63,084 bases of DNA from a virus. Where the stretch lies: positions 1-63,084 of the IMG/VR virus record IMGVR_UViG_3300002835_000181; one strand, 5' to 3'. Under the pieces are notes generated by a model. The model saw only the letters and a list, made by a program, of their open reading frames with translations, made no database searches and was not told where the DNA came from. Positions 26,115 through 35,148 of the stretch are shown one piece after another (positions within the stretch are counted from its first letter, which is position 1; each line of letters begins with the position of its first letter). The position numbers and the translations under genes were made by a program.

Positions 26115-26435
26115 ATGAAAGTAAAGTATAAGGTTGGAGATAAATTAGAGTTTGAATTAGAGGGATCTGGACAAAAAGAAATTTTTAAAGAATTGGCACT
26201 AATTCAAGAAATCTTTGCCGAAGAAAAATGCGGATTGTGTGGTAGTACCAATCTTAGATTTGTTGTTCGTAATGTGGAAGGTAATGATTATTACGAATTA
26301 AGATGTTCTGATTGTGGAGCGATTTTAGCATTTGGTCAACATAAAAAGGGTGGAACGCTATTTCCAAAGCGTAAAGATGATGATGGTAATTATTTACCGA
26401 ATAAGGGCTGGCACAAGTGGACTAAAGAAAAATAA
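26115..26435 (+). CDS. Zinc-ribbon protein (106 aa)
   Basis: 106 residues from ATG 26115, which has GGAG six bases upstream; the alternative ATG at 26103 lacks one. Two CxxC pairs (CGLCGSTNLRF...RCSDCGAIL) form a zinc ribbon. The end, GHHKKGGTLFPKR-like and GWHKW, is basic and aromatic. Its position behind the annealing protein hints at a recombination partner. No named family is recognised. Confidence 0.55.
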   Translation: MKVKYKVGDKLEFELEGSGQKEIFKELALIQEIFAEEKCGLCGSTNLRFVVRNVEGNDYYELRCSDCGAILAFGQHKKGGTLFPKRKDDDGNYLPNKGWHKWTKEK

Positions 26436-26950
26436 TGGTTAATGTTACTATTCAAAATGGTAAAGTTTTGATGAGAGATGACTTGGTTGGTACCGATACC
26501 AACTGTTGTTGTCATGTATGTTATGAAAAAGTTTTTTCGTTTTATAATGCCGCTTGGACAAATAGTGGGTGGTGGGAGCCATATCAGGCAGATGTTGTTC
26601 CTGGAGATCAGCCAGATGGAACATACGAGGTTATTGGAGACGAAGGAGTGATTTTTGGGTGTGTTGGAGAAAATGTAATACAAGATAGTATAAAAGTCGC
26701 AGGATCTGTGTGTTTCAACTCGTCAGAACCAGATAGAATATCGGGAGCAGCAATAGCTCAACAACAATGGTATTGGCGTTTTCGTATTGTAAATGACTGT
26801 TCTGAATGTGTAAGCACCGACGTTGTAACGGGTCCTGGAACATGCCAAACAGGAACTCAAGCACTAGCGTGTTATCTATTTACTGGTGTCATATGTAATG
26901 ATCCTAAAGCTAATGAATGCTTAAATGCAGCAGGAATTAATTTGTGCTAG
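26435..26950 (+). CDS. Cys-rich hypothetical protein, possible structural (171 aa)
   Basis: 171 residues with about 16 Cys, including CCCHVC near the N-terminus and several spaced Cys at the C-terminus (ECVST..., TCQTG, ACYLF, CND, ECLN, LC). The start overlaps the stop of the zinc-ribbon gene by one base (TAATG). The Cys content resembles the - strand tail proteins more than the replication genes. It ends two bases before the convergent tail gene. Its role is unknown; a particle component is possible. Confidence 0.5.
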   Translation: MVNVTIQNGKVLMRDDLVGTDTNCCCHVCYEKVFSFYNAAWTNSGWWEPYQADVVPGDQPDGTYEVIGDEGVIFGCVGENVIQDSIKVAGSVCFNSSEPDRISGAAIAQQQWYWRFRIVNDCSECVSTDVVTGPGTCQTGTQALACYLFTGVICNDPKANECLNAAGINLC

Positions 26951-26952
26951 TA

Positions 26953-29900
26953 TTAAGTTGCTCCGCATTCTGTAGTTTCAAACCATTGTAAGCAACCATC
27001 TTTTGCTCCAAGTATTAATGTTCCATCAGTTTTATAGCCTGGTAAAGATTGTAAACATTCAAGACCACACCAATCGCACGGCGGTGGTGGCGGTGTAGTT
27101 TCTGTTGGTGTTTCTGTGGTCTCTGTTGGTACTGTTGTTGTTGTTGTTGGCGTGGTGGTTGTGGTTGTTGTAGTTGTACATACGATTTCAGTACAAATAT
27201 CATTAGGATCTTTGTATGCTCTATCGCTCTCTAATACAATATATCTATTATCATCATAATAAGCATATACAATATCACATTGACATAAATCTATACCTAA
27301 GAAATCATATACAGTAATTTCTGTATTTTCCATATGTAATTTTACATTTTCACCATTTGGTCCACTAATACTATAGTTTTCATAAAATCTAATAGGTTGT
27401 CCGGTATTAGCGCCAGCTTCTGGATTAATCAATTCGGCCTTAGCACTACCATTAGGAATTAGTTTTTCTTTTAATCTTGCTACAACAATTTTATTAGGAG
27501 AAGGACATGTCCAGACTCCTCGTTCTCTATCGAATCTTAAATCTATTGGTCCCACCGGCCATGTTTTAGGATTCTGTAACCAGTTTTGCATAAATTTATC
27601 AGTTAAATTTTCTTTTCTAAATTCTCCCTGTTGAGCATGGCCCCAACCATCAGCTTTATTAGGAATAGGCTTGCCAGATGTATCGTATCCCCATCCTTGT
27701 AAAACTAACGGACCTCTTAAGGCCGGAAATCTGAAGTTCTTAAACTGTTGACGTATAAATTCATCAGTATCTTTACTTTCTATATCATCAGACGCATCCT
27801 CAGGATTGGTATGAGTAATTTGATAATCAATATGATCTTGACCAAATATGATACTTGATATTACAAATCCTTTATCACTATTATTTATTCTATCATCCCA
27901 ACCTTGTATTTTATCATCAGCATCACCAATAAGATTCTTAACAGATAACATAGGATTAAGATATCTTTGATTAATTTGTAATGAATAACAATATTTATCC
28001 TCTAACCCATTTTCTCCATCTATATGATTTAATTTAAAAGGTGGTATTTCGTCACGAGTTTTAGACGATATAGGTTGTCCATTACCATTTGATATATCAC
28101 GATTTAGACCATCAGGATAATCATCAGATAAAGCATCCCATTCTACAAATTCTCCATTATGTTCACATCGTTTAGCAAACCGTGGTAGTCTGGCGGAATT
28201 TGTCCAATCGGCATTAGGTATTAATTTATCTCCACTAATTTCAAATTGATTGGGTGTGCTTTCATGATTGTCTGGATATTTATTATACTCTTTAACACGA
28301 GCATCCTTATTTACTCCTCTTAAAGATACTGGTAAATAAAATCCATCAAGACTCATGCCGCTCAACTGATGATATGTATTCTGCATATACTCTGTTGTAT
28401 ATGCTTTATCGGTTTCTGCGAATGAATATAGTCTAGACGGCGTAGTAAATTCGGCAGGATCCCAGGTTATTGGAGTGGGGGTTGTACAAATATATTTTCC
28501 GCATTCCGACATTTCCGGATAAGAAGTTGGTATAGTATTATATTCTTCTTGTTCTTTATAGTCATCCATGTCCAAACTAGGAGTTGGAGACGGATCAAAA
28601 TAATAACCACTAAACATAACACTATTTGGAGTAGACTTGCGTAATATGTTTGGTCCAAAATATAAATTTTGGCCAGGAAATAATGTATTACCACCACGCT
28701 CACCATTAATCAGTCGTAATTTATAACTTTGATTAGTTTGATCAACTTGTTTTTCTAATGATTTTAGGTACTTGTTTAAGTACTGAGTATCTTTAATTGA
28801 TGTTTTCCAAGCTTCTGTCAGATACTTTTCTGGTTTACCGAATCTTGGAGTATATGTGGCAAAATTATATGTTGTATTATATCCGCCAGAACCAAATTCA
28901 ACATTGATATCTGTTAATAATGTTGGGCCTAGCTCATTAGCTTCATCATAGCACTCTTTATTATCCACCCAATGACCTAAACAATAACATGGTAATCCCG
29001 CTACAGTAATACGTCCCTTTTCTAATTTTTGTAAATCTCTTGGAGATGATGATGCTGTTGCTTTACCTATGTTCTCCATTTCGGTATAAGCATATCCTGC
29101 TGGTAAAGAATCTTGACCAGCTTGAATAAAATTCCACGGAGCTATATCTTCATCAAAAACAACATCAACACCACCAGCGTTAGCATCACCATAATAAAAT
29201 GGTCCATATTTATACAAATTACTTTTAAATGGTATAGCAGCAGCTTCTGGTATTAAACAAAAACTATTAGTACCAGCAATATTTAATATGTTAGAGTCAG
29301 GTCTAGCCCCATGATAATTAGTATTATAACCAGTTAACTTGAAAAAGTATTGTAAAATTCCAACTCCGGCAACATTGAATGGCTGATTTAATAGTGATAA
29401 ATAAATCTGACTAATATCTGTTTTAAAATTAGCAACAGCATTCAATAAGAGATCCATCATAACAAAACCTTGAGCACTAGAGTACCCCTTTAAAATCATT
29501 GGTACTTTATCTGCTAGTGTAATATGCGCCCAAGTTCCATTTTCATCCACATATAAAAGCTCAGATACTGAGCACGACATATATAAATATTGTATAGAAG
29601 GAAAGGCTTCGCTCTCGGCGGTAGCACCAATAGAAAAACTATCAGGATTTAATTTAGAAATATCAATTATGTAATTTTCACAATCGTCTTCCGTTTCTCC
29701 TCTGCTTCTTGAAAATTTTGGATATTTAATTTGTTCAAATAATCCTGAACATGGAGCGGTGGCTTCTACAGGCTTAGAATACGGTCCTATTCTAACAAAT
29801 GATCCAACTTTACCATTTTCTGTTTGTATCCAATCTAAATTTTCTAATCCTATAATATTATCATCATATTTATCTGGAAAGCCTCCACTATTATCAATAA

Positions 29901-30798
29901 TATCACTTAAAAAATATCCTTGTGCAGATCCGTCGCTATCTACAAAATATGGATATTCAAAATTTGGATAATCACCATCTTCATCTTTGATACAAATAGT
30001 ATCTAATGGATAATTTGCTGTTCCTTCTGATTTTGGTACAGAATCACCTATTCTAACCAAAAACTGTCTTCCATAGTATGTATCATGAATATTTTTTAAC
30101 CATTCATAACATAATACTAATTTTTCAACATCTTCTGCTCGTCTTAGAAATTTACAATCAAAACGATCTATAATACTAGTAATATAATACTCAATTCTCT
30201 TTTGCCAACCGGCGGTATTTGGGGCATTGCTGGTATTTTTTTGAGAAGCAGAATAAAACCCATGAGTATCACCATCCTTAAGACTCTGAAACATCTTAAA
30301 GCCATCGATTCTCATTTGTATTAAATCAATATTAGCACTCTTTAAACAATAAAATCCAAAACTTCTACCATTATTACTGCTATTATCATCTAGCTTATCT
30401 AATGGAATAGCTAATAATTCTCCTGTAAGCCATGTTATCCAAGACTCCCAAGATGCTGCCGCTAGTAACTCTACTTCTGTTAAATCAAATGTATTTGTTG
30501 GATTGTCTTCAGAATCAAATTTACCAAAATTATTTTTTAATACTCCAGCATCAACAAGAGTTTGTGCTGAATAGTCTGGTATTCTAAATCCAAGCTTAAT
30601 ATGATCTTCATTAATTTCTGAAGTATAGTATAATTTATTTAATTGTCCGGGTTTAGTTTTGCTTCCAAGTTGAGAATCAGGAGGAGGAGCAGATTCTCCA
30701 AAAAACATGCGTATACGAGCACACCCAGTAGGAGGAGTAAAAGGCACACATGGTGTTGTTTCTGTAGAACTCGTACTATCGCATTTACAATCGCTCAT
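26953..30798 (-). CDS. Large tail/particle protein with Thr-rich C-terminal linker
   Basis: 1,281 residues. It begins with a Cys/Pro/Thr-rich segment (MSDCKCDSTSSTETTPC). A long beta-rich body follows with no recognised domain. Near the C-terminus a low-complexity run of Thr with Pro/Val/Glu (about 35 residues) separates a final Cys-rich domain (CDWCGLECLQ...CLQWFETTECGAT). It is the last gene of the long late operon behind the tape measure. A tail-tip, baseplate or surface-exposed protein is most likely. Confidence 0.6.
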   Translation of the reverse strand: MSDCKCDSTSSTETTPCVPFTPPTGCARIRMFFGESAPPPDSQLGSKTKPGQLNKLYYTSEINEDHIKLGFRIPDYSAQTLVDAGVLKNNFGKFDSEDNPTNTFDLTEVELLAAASWESWITWLTGELLAIPLDKLDDNSSNNGRSFGFYCLKSANIDLIQMRIDGFKMFQSLKDGDTHGFYSASQKNTSNAPNTAGWQKRIEYYITSIIDRFDCKFLRRAEDVEKLVLCYEWLKNIHDTYYGRQFLVRIGDSVPKSEGTANYPLDTICIKDEDGDYPNFEYPYFVDSDGSAQGYFLSDIIDNSGGFPDKYDDNIIGLENLDWIQTENGKVGSFVRIGPYSKPVEATAPCSGLFEQIKYPKFSRSRGETEDDCENYIIDISKLNPDSFSIGATAESEAFPSIQYLYMSCSVSELLYVDENGTWAHITLADKVPMILKGYSSAQGFVMMDLLLNAVANFKTDISQIYLSLLNQPFNVAGVGILQYFFKLTGYNTNYHGARPDSNILNIAGTNSFCLIPEAAAIPFKSNLYKYGPFYYGDANAGGVDVVFDEDIAPWNFIQAGQDSLPAGYAYTEMENIGKATASSSPRDLQKLEKGRITVAGLPCYCLGHWVDNKECYDEANELGPTLLTDINVEFGSGGYNTTYNFATYTPRFGKPEKYLTEAWKTSIKDTQYLNKYLKSLEKQVDQTNQSYKLRLINGERGGNTLFPGQNLYFGPNILRKSTPNSVMFSGYYFDPSPTPSLDMDDYKEQEEYNTIPTSYPEMSECGKYICTTPTPITWDPAEFTTPSRLYSFAETDKAYTTEYMQNTYHQLSGMSLDGFYLPVSLRGVNKDARVKEYNKYPDNHESTPNQFEISGDKLIPNADWTNSARLPRFAKRCEHNGEFVEWDALSDDYPDGLNRDISNGNGQPISSKTRDEIPPFKLNHIDGENGLEDKYCYSLQINQRYLNPMLSVKNLIGDADDKIQGWDDRINNSDKGFVISSIIFGQDHIDYQITHTNPEDASDDIESKDTDEFIRQQFKNFRFPALRGPLVLQGWGYDTSGKPIPNKADGWGHAQQGEFRKENLTDKFMQNWLQNPKTWPVGPIDLRFDRERGVWTCPSPNKIVVARLKEKLIPNGSAKAELINPEAGANTGQPIRFYENYSISGPNGENVKLHMENTEITVYDFLGIDLCQCDIVYAYYDDNRYIVLESDRAYKDPNDICTEIVCTTTTTTTTTPTTTTTVPTETTETPTETTPPPPPCDWCGLECLQSLPGYKTDGTLILGAKDGCLQWFETTECGAT

Positions 30799-30804
30799 AA
30801 TTTC

Positions 30805-32292
30805 CTAACATTCTGGATTTGTAATTGGGGTTGGTGTTATATAAAATGTTTCATATGCGCCAATACTAGCAGGATTATTCTTAATGGTACACATTGGTTG
30901 TAGTGAACATAACGCATCATAATCAATCAAAGATTCATCATATACATAATGAGGATACCATATGCCTAAAACATCTTCACACTGTTCTGCATTTGTGGCT
31001 TCGTCCTCTACGCTACCAAAAGCACAGCATACTCCAGATTCGATAAATTCTGTAGATTCTAACTCACACTTTAATTGATATTGATAATCTCTAACCGTAG
31101 TTAAATATGATAAATTATCACCAAATACTATTCTTTTGCTTTTACTTGATGATCCGGCCATTTCCTCACCATAATCTTTGCTAATAACAATATCTTTAGC
31201 TGTTAAATCTTCTATAAAATTAAATAATGATTTTTCTGTAGCTGGTCGTTTTTGATTAACAGGCAAAACTTCAAATTCATTATTATTATTAATATTTATG
31301 ATAAAATCATAGCCAGATTCTTCTGTAGCCAGTGTTATAAGTTCTAAAACTGTTGATTCTGCTGTGGTGGTACGTAAATCGTCTGAAATTATATTAATTA
31401 ATTTAGTAACATTAATTTTTAATCCAGCATTTGATATTGGTATAGAAATACAGTGATTATTAATAGCTTCTAGCGCTGCTTTTAATTTAACTCCTCTGGT
31501 ACTATTAGATCCTGTCATCATGAAATCTTTGCATTGTCCACCATCTCCACACGTATTTTCTGCCACACTATCTTCTGAAGCTCCTACACTAATGGCATTA
31601 TTTTTAAATTGTTTTGGAAGTTTAGCGTATGTACCATTCAATAAAACTGCTGTATTAGATAAAATTGTTCTACCATCAGTTAGTGTAACACGATATTTAT
31701 ATCCACTATTATCTTCAGTATATGTATGATTACTTAATATTCCTTTAAAACAAAAAGCACCCATATTAAATGTATATATATATCCTAATTTTCCTTCATA
31801 TTTAGAGTTCTCATTACATTCTGGACAACTACAAGGATTATCGTCGCATGTTTGATCGCCATACCATACACCTCCAGCATTTTCGCAATCTTCTTCTCCT
31901 TCATATCCGGCACTACAACTTTGATCAGGCAAACAACATACTCCAACCGGCCCTTGGATAGTAGCTGGTGGACATTTATATTTTGGTAATACTATATCAA
32001 CATTTAAAGATGATTCAGAAGGGCCGAAACCTATTTTACTACTAAATCCTGATACAAATCCACCTAAAAATTTAATATCTAAATTCTCAAATACTGTTTC
32101 GCAATCCAAACATTCTACAGAACCGCTCAAACACGGGGTCGGAGTTGATGAACAGCTATCAAAAGCCCCACTAGGATATCCGCATATAAAACAATCATCA
32201 ATAGATGGTGTTGGGTTGCAATCCGGACACGGAGTAGGATCGCACAGCGGAGGATCGGCAGTTACTTGAAATGGATCTTGAAATTCTGACAT
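30805..32292 (-). CDS. Tail-tip/hub-like protein with Cys-rich modules
   Basis: 495 residues. Two Cys modules of the type CC...C....E.C...GG.W...C...PC are present: GVCCLPDQSC...GGVWYGDQTC near residue 118, and GVCCAFGSVEDEATN...LGIWY near the C-terminus. The C-terminal half (LELITLATEESGYDFIININNNNEFEVLP) resembles phage tail hub proteins. The start has a Pro/Cys repeat (PLCDPTPCPDCNPTPS). Order in the tail cluster favours a hub or receptor-proximal role. Confidence 0.6.
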   Translation of the reverse strand: MSEFQDPFQVTADPPLCDPTPCPDCNPTPSIDDCFICGYPSGAFDSCSSTPTPCLSGSVECLDCETVFENLDIKFLGGFVSGFSSKIGFGPSESSLNVDIVLPKYKCPPATIQGPVGVCCLPDQSCSAGYEGEEDCENAGGVWYGDQTCDDNPCSCPECNENSKYEGKLGYIYTFNMGAFCFKGILSNHTYTEDNSGYKYRVTLTDGRTILSNTAVLLNGTYAKLPKQFKNNAISVGASEDSVAENTCGDGGQCKDFMMTGSNSTRGVKLKAALEAINNHCISIPISNAGLKINVTKLINIISDDLRTTTAESTVLELITLATEESGYDFIININNNNEFEVLPVNQKRPATEKSLFNFIEDLTAKDIVISKDYGEEMAGSSSKSKRIVFGDNLSYLTTVRDYQYQLKCELESTEFIESGVCCAFGSVEDEATNAEQCEDVLGIWYPHYVYDESLIDYDALCSLQPMCTIKNNPASIGAYETFYITPTPITNPEC

Positions 32293-32295
32293 AGT

Positions 32296-33378
32296 TTATA
32301 AATTTGAAAAATAGTTGTTATCGTTTTTAATTACTAATATAGTTTTAGTGATATTTTTATATTTAATATTATATTCACCAGGTATAATATTATGCAGTTG
32401 CTGAAAACCTTTCTTAAATGATCTATAAAAATTATTTGGTCCAAATAACTCAAAAGACGTATTGTGAGGGGTTAAATTAATAGTTAAATTACTATACTCG
32501 GGCGATGGCTTATCCAAAATATCTTTGCTTAATAAAGATGTTTGTGTTTGATTAGATAATAGTCTCCTATCTATCTTAATATGAAATGAGTCCTGATCTA
32601 TAATATTACCATTAACACTAGTTATAGTAATTGGATTATCTTTATCATCCAAGAATGCTACTTTATATTGTCCTGCTGGTAAATAGCCAATATTAATTGT
32701 ATCTTTAAATATAGATATATTATTTCCAAATAGTATACGACAATTATCTACACCTTCAATAGAAATATTACACGATCCTAAGGAATAGTTTCTATTAAAA
32801 AGTGGCCTAATATACAAATCTTGTAAACCATTACCAATAGTTGATAAAAGATTAATATTCTTAGTATCTAAAACATGTAAGATGGTATTATTAGTATTAG
32901 GCATATAATAACTATATTTATTTTCTTGTTTTAAAATATGTGTAAATATATTACGGTTATTATACATAGTTATAGCTAATGATGTATGATTAAAAGCATA
33001 ATTAAAATTATTAGGTAAAATAAATAAACCATTTATAATTTTAGCAGTATATACTGGATCTAAATAATTTTTTAATTTAATTAGTTTATCGTCTATGAAT
33101 ATTTCATATGAAGCATTATACTCAATAGGAAATCCTGGTATCAAATAAAAATAATAGTATGGCTTATTATATAAATCAATAAGACCGCTATCTAGTCCCA
33201 CCTTTTGTTTAATAGTCTTATTCTTATATAAAAATGATACTGTATCTGATGGTTTGATAAGATATTGTATTTGATATTTAGGAATCAATACAGTATTATA
33301 TGTCTGATTAACTTTTACAAATTTAGGTGGATTTAAATTTGAATAATCTAGAGTAGTAGTATATTTTACATTAATCAT
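32296..33378 (-). CDS. Tail-associated hypothetical protein (360 aa)
   Basis: 360 residues from the ATG that shares a base with the upstream stop (TAATG); an in-frame TTG at 33387 is a weaker alternative. It is beta-rich, Asn/Tyr/Ile-rich and Cys-poor, with repeated immunoglobulin-like phrases such as YNASYEIFIDD, LPAGQYKVAFLDD and IPGEYNIKYKN. These phrases suggest several small beta-sandwich domains. It is probably a tail accessory or adhesin protein. Confidence 0.6.
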   Translation of the reverse strand: MINVKYTTTLDYSNLNPPKFVKVNQTYNTVLIPKYQIQYLIKPSDTVSFLYKNKTIKQKVGLDSGLIDLYNKPYYYFYLIPGFPIEYNASYEIFIDDKLIKLKNYLDPVYTAKIINGLFILPNNFNYAFNHTSLAITMYNNRNIFTHILKQENKYSYYMPNTNNTILHVLDTKNINLLSTIGNGLQDLYIRPLFNRNYSLGSCNISIEGVDNCRILFGNNISIFKDTINIGYLPAGQYKVAFLDDKDNPITITSVNGNIIDQDSFHIKIDRRLLSNQTQTSLLSKDILDKPSPEYSNLTINLTPHNTSFELFGPNNFYRSFKKGFQQLHNIIPGEYNIKYKNITKTILVIKNDNNYFSNL

Positions 33379-35135
33379 TATGGACAAGAAGGTTTTACAT
33401 AGGTCCTAGATAATTTATATGAAGTATTTCCTATTGTCTCAATATCATTAGTTTTAAACCAACAAGATATATCAATGTCTTGATCAGTAACAAGGTCTTG
33501 TAATTTTTTATCCGCACATTTTCTAAGTTGGTCGATAACTCCTTTTTTAATATCAAAACTGCAACTTTTACGATTCAATGTTGCGTCTATGCTAAGGTCA
33601 TATTTTTCAGCAGAGTTGCAGCATAAATTTTGAATGAGTGGGCCTTTGCTGCCTCTACCTGGAATTATAATTTCAACAATATTATCATGTGGTTTATCAT
33701 GTGTGATATTAACATCTAATCGTGTTGTTCCTAGTACTTCACAACTGGGAGAATTAGATAGAGTAAAAGAAAAATTAATTTCTCCATTAGAAATATTACG
33801 ACCAATTTGAGAATTAATAATTCTCATATCACATAATTCCACCGGTGGTTCAGTTGGGCTGGTAGGAGTAACCTCACAAACGCCACTACCGCTACTAAAA
33901 GGACACTCATCTTCTATATATCCTTTTGGATATGGTTCTTTTTTAGCATAACAATTTGCTATATTGATTAATTCTTCTGGAACATTGATTTTGTTTAAAA
34001 AACTTTCTGCATTATTTATACGAGTACTAAACTCACAATCTGTAAAATCATTAGGATTTAATTGAATAATTTCATCAAAATTATTATCTACTAATCCTAT
34101 TATATTACCACTAATGGTAATAGTTTCTTCATCTACTGTTATATTATGTTCAACATTAAGAGTAGTAAATACTTCAGGATTTAAACATCCGCTAGGTCTA
34201 TATATAATTTCTCCACTAATATTAATACTATTATCAATAGGATTAATTTCTATATTTCTAAAATCTAAAAAAGAATCTCCACCAATATATTCATTAAAAG
34301 CACCAAGAATTTCATCGTCTGGTGGATCGTTAAAATTTTCAATATCGAATAACGATTTTGCGCCTGGAGGATTACTTGTTAGATCTGTTAATCTGGTTTG
34401 CAAATATTTTTCGGCAGCTGCCAAGCCGTATAGTTTATCGGATGTTTCCGTCGGCGATTCGCCGCTACATGGACAATCAACAATTCCCTCGACTCCTGCT
34501 GCACTAATGTTAAAATTAACTTTTATATGTCTATTACCAAAACCATCAATTTCGGGAGGATTAACTCCAGAGCATGGACTACCCCAATTAAATGTTTCAT
34601 CATTAATACTCCAGGATAATGATTCTGATATATTTTTTAAAACATAATTATAATCTGTATCGCCATCTTCTGTATCAGGAATAACAATTCTATTATCACC
34701 ACCATCAAATATATCATTATCTATTAATTCAATTTCTATAGTATATGGGGCAATATTAACCCATGTTGGCTGATTACCTTCGTTGACAGAAACAGAGACT
34801 ATGCGACCATGACCATTAATTAATGTTGAAGAGCATTTGATTTCTACGCAAACACAACCCTTAGACTGTGCCAATTCTAATATTTGTTTTATGCCAGTGC
34901 CTGATCCAACACCATCTACAACACCATTAAAACTATTACCAACAATTGTACCATTAAGAGTTAATTTTAAAATGCCACCAATAACCTTTTCACCCACCCT
35001 ATATTTTTCCACTGTTAAATTAACAAATGGAGATGGTATTAGTTGTATTCCTGCCACTGTAACAGATGCTCCCACATCTGGTGGTCCATTTTCAAAAATT
35101 GTGAATGTATCACATGTTGAATTAATAGTTGGCAT
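33378..35135 (-). CDS. Tail protein following the tape measure (585 aa)
   Basis: 585 residues directly after the tape measure gene, the usual place of the distal tail protein. The N-terminal part (TFTIFENGPPDVGASVTVAGIQLIP...VNLTVEKYRVGEKVIGG) is beta-rich. Two PSCP/EVTPTSP.EP-type linkers separate later domains that repeat a 'CDMRI.....I...I' beta pattern. No exact family is recognised; it may form the tail tip. Confidence 0.6.
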   Translation of the reverse strand: MPTINSTCDTFTIFENGPPDVGASVTVAGIQLIPSPFVNLTVEKYRVGEKVIGGILKLTLNGTIVGNSFNGVVDGVGSGTGIKQILELAQSKGCVCVEIKCSSTLINGHGRIVSVSVNEGNQPTWVNIAPYTIEIELIDNDIFDGGDNRIVIPDTEDGDTDYNYVLKNISESLSWSINDETFNWGSPCSGVNPPEIDGFGNRHIKVNFNISAAGVEGIVDCPCSGESPTETSDKLYGLAAAEKYLQTRLTDLTSNPPGAKSLFDIENFNDPPDDEILGAFNEYIGGDSFLDFRNIEINPIDNSINISGEIIYRPSGCLNPEVFTTLNVEHNITVDEETITISGNIIGLVDNNFDEIIQLNPNDFTDCEFSTRINNAESFLNKINVPEELINIANCYAKKEPYPKGYIEDECPFSSGSGVCEVTPTSPTEPPVELCDMRIINSQIGRNISNGEINFSFTLSNSPSCEVLGTTRLDVNITHDKPHDNIVEIIIPGRGSKGPLIQNLCCNSAEKYDLSIDATLNRKSCSFDIKKGVIDQLRKCADKKLQDLVTDQDIDISCWFKTNDIETIGNTSYKLSRTYVKPSCP

Positions 35136-35148
35136 AATATAATCCTTA

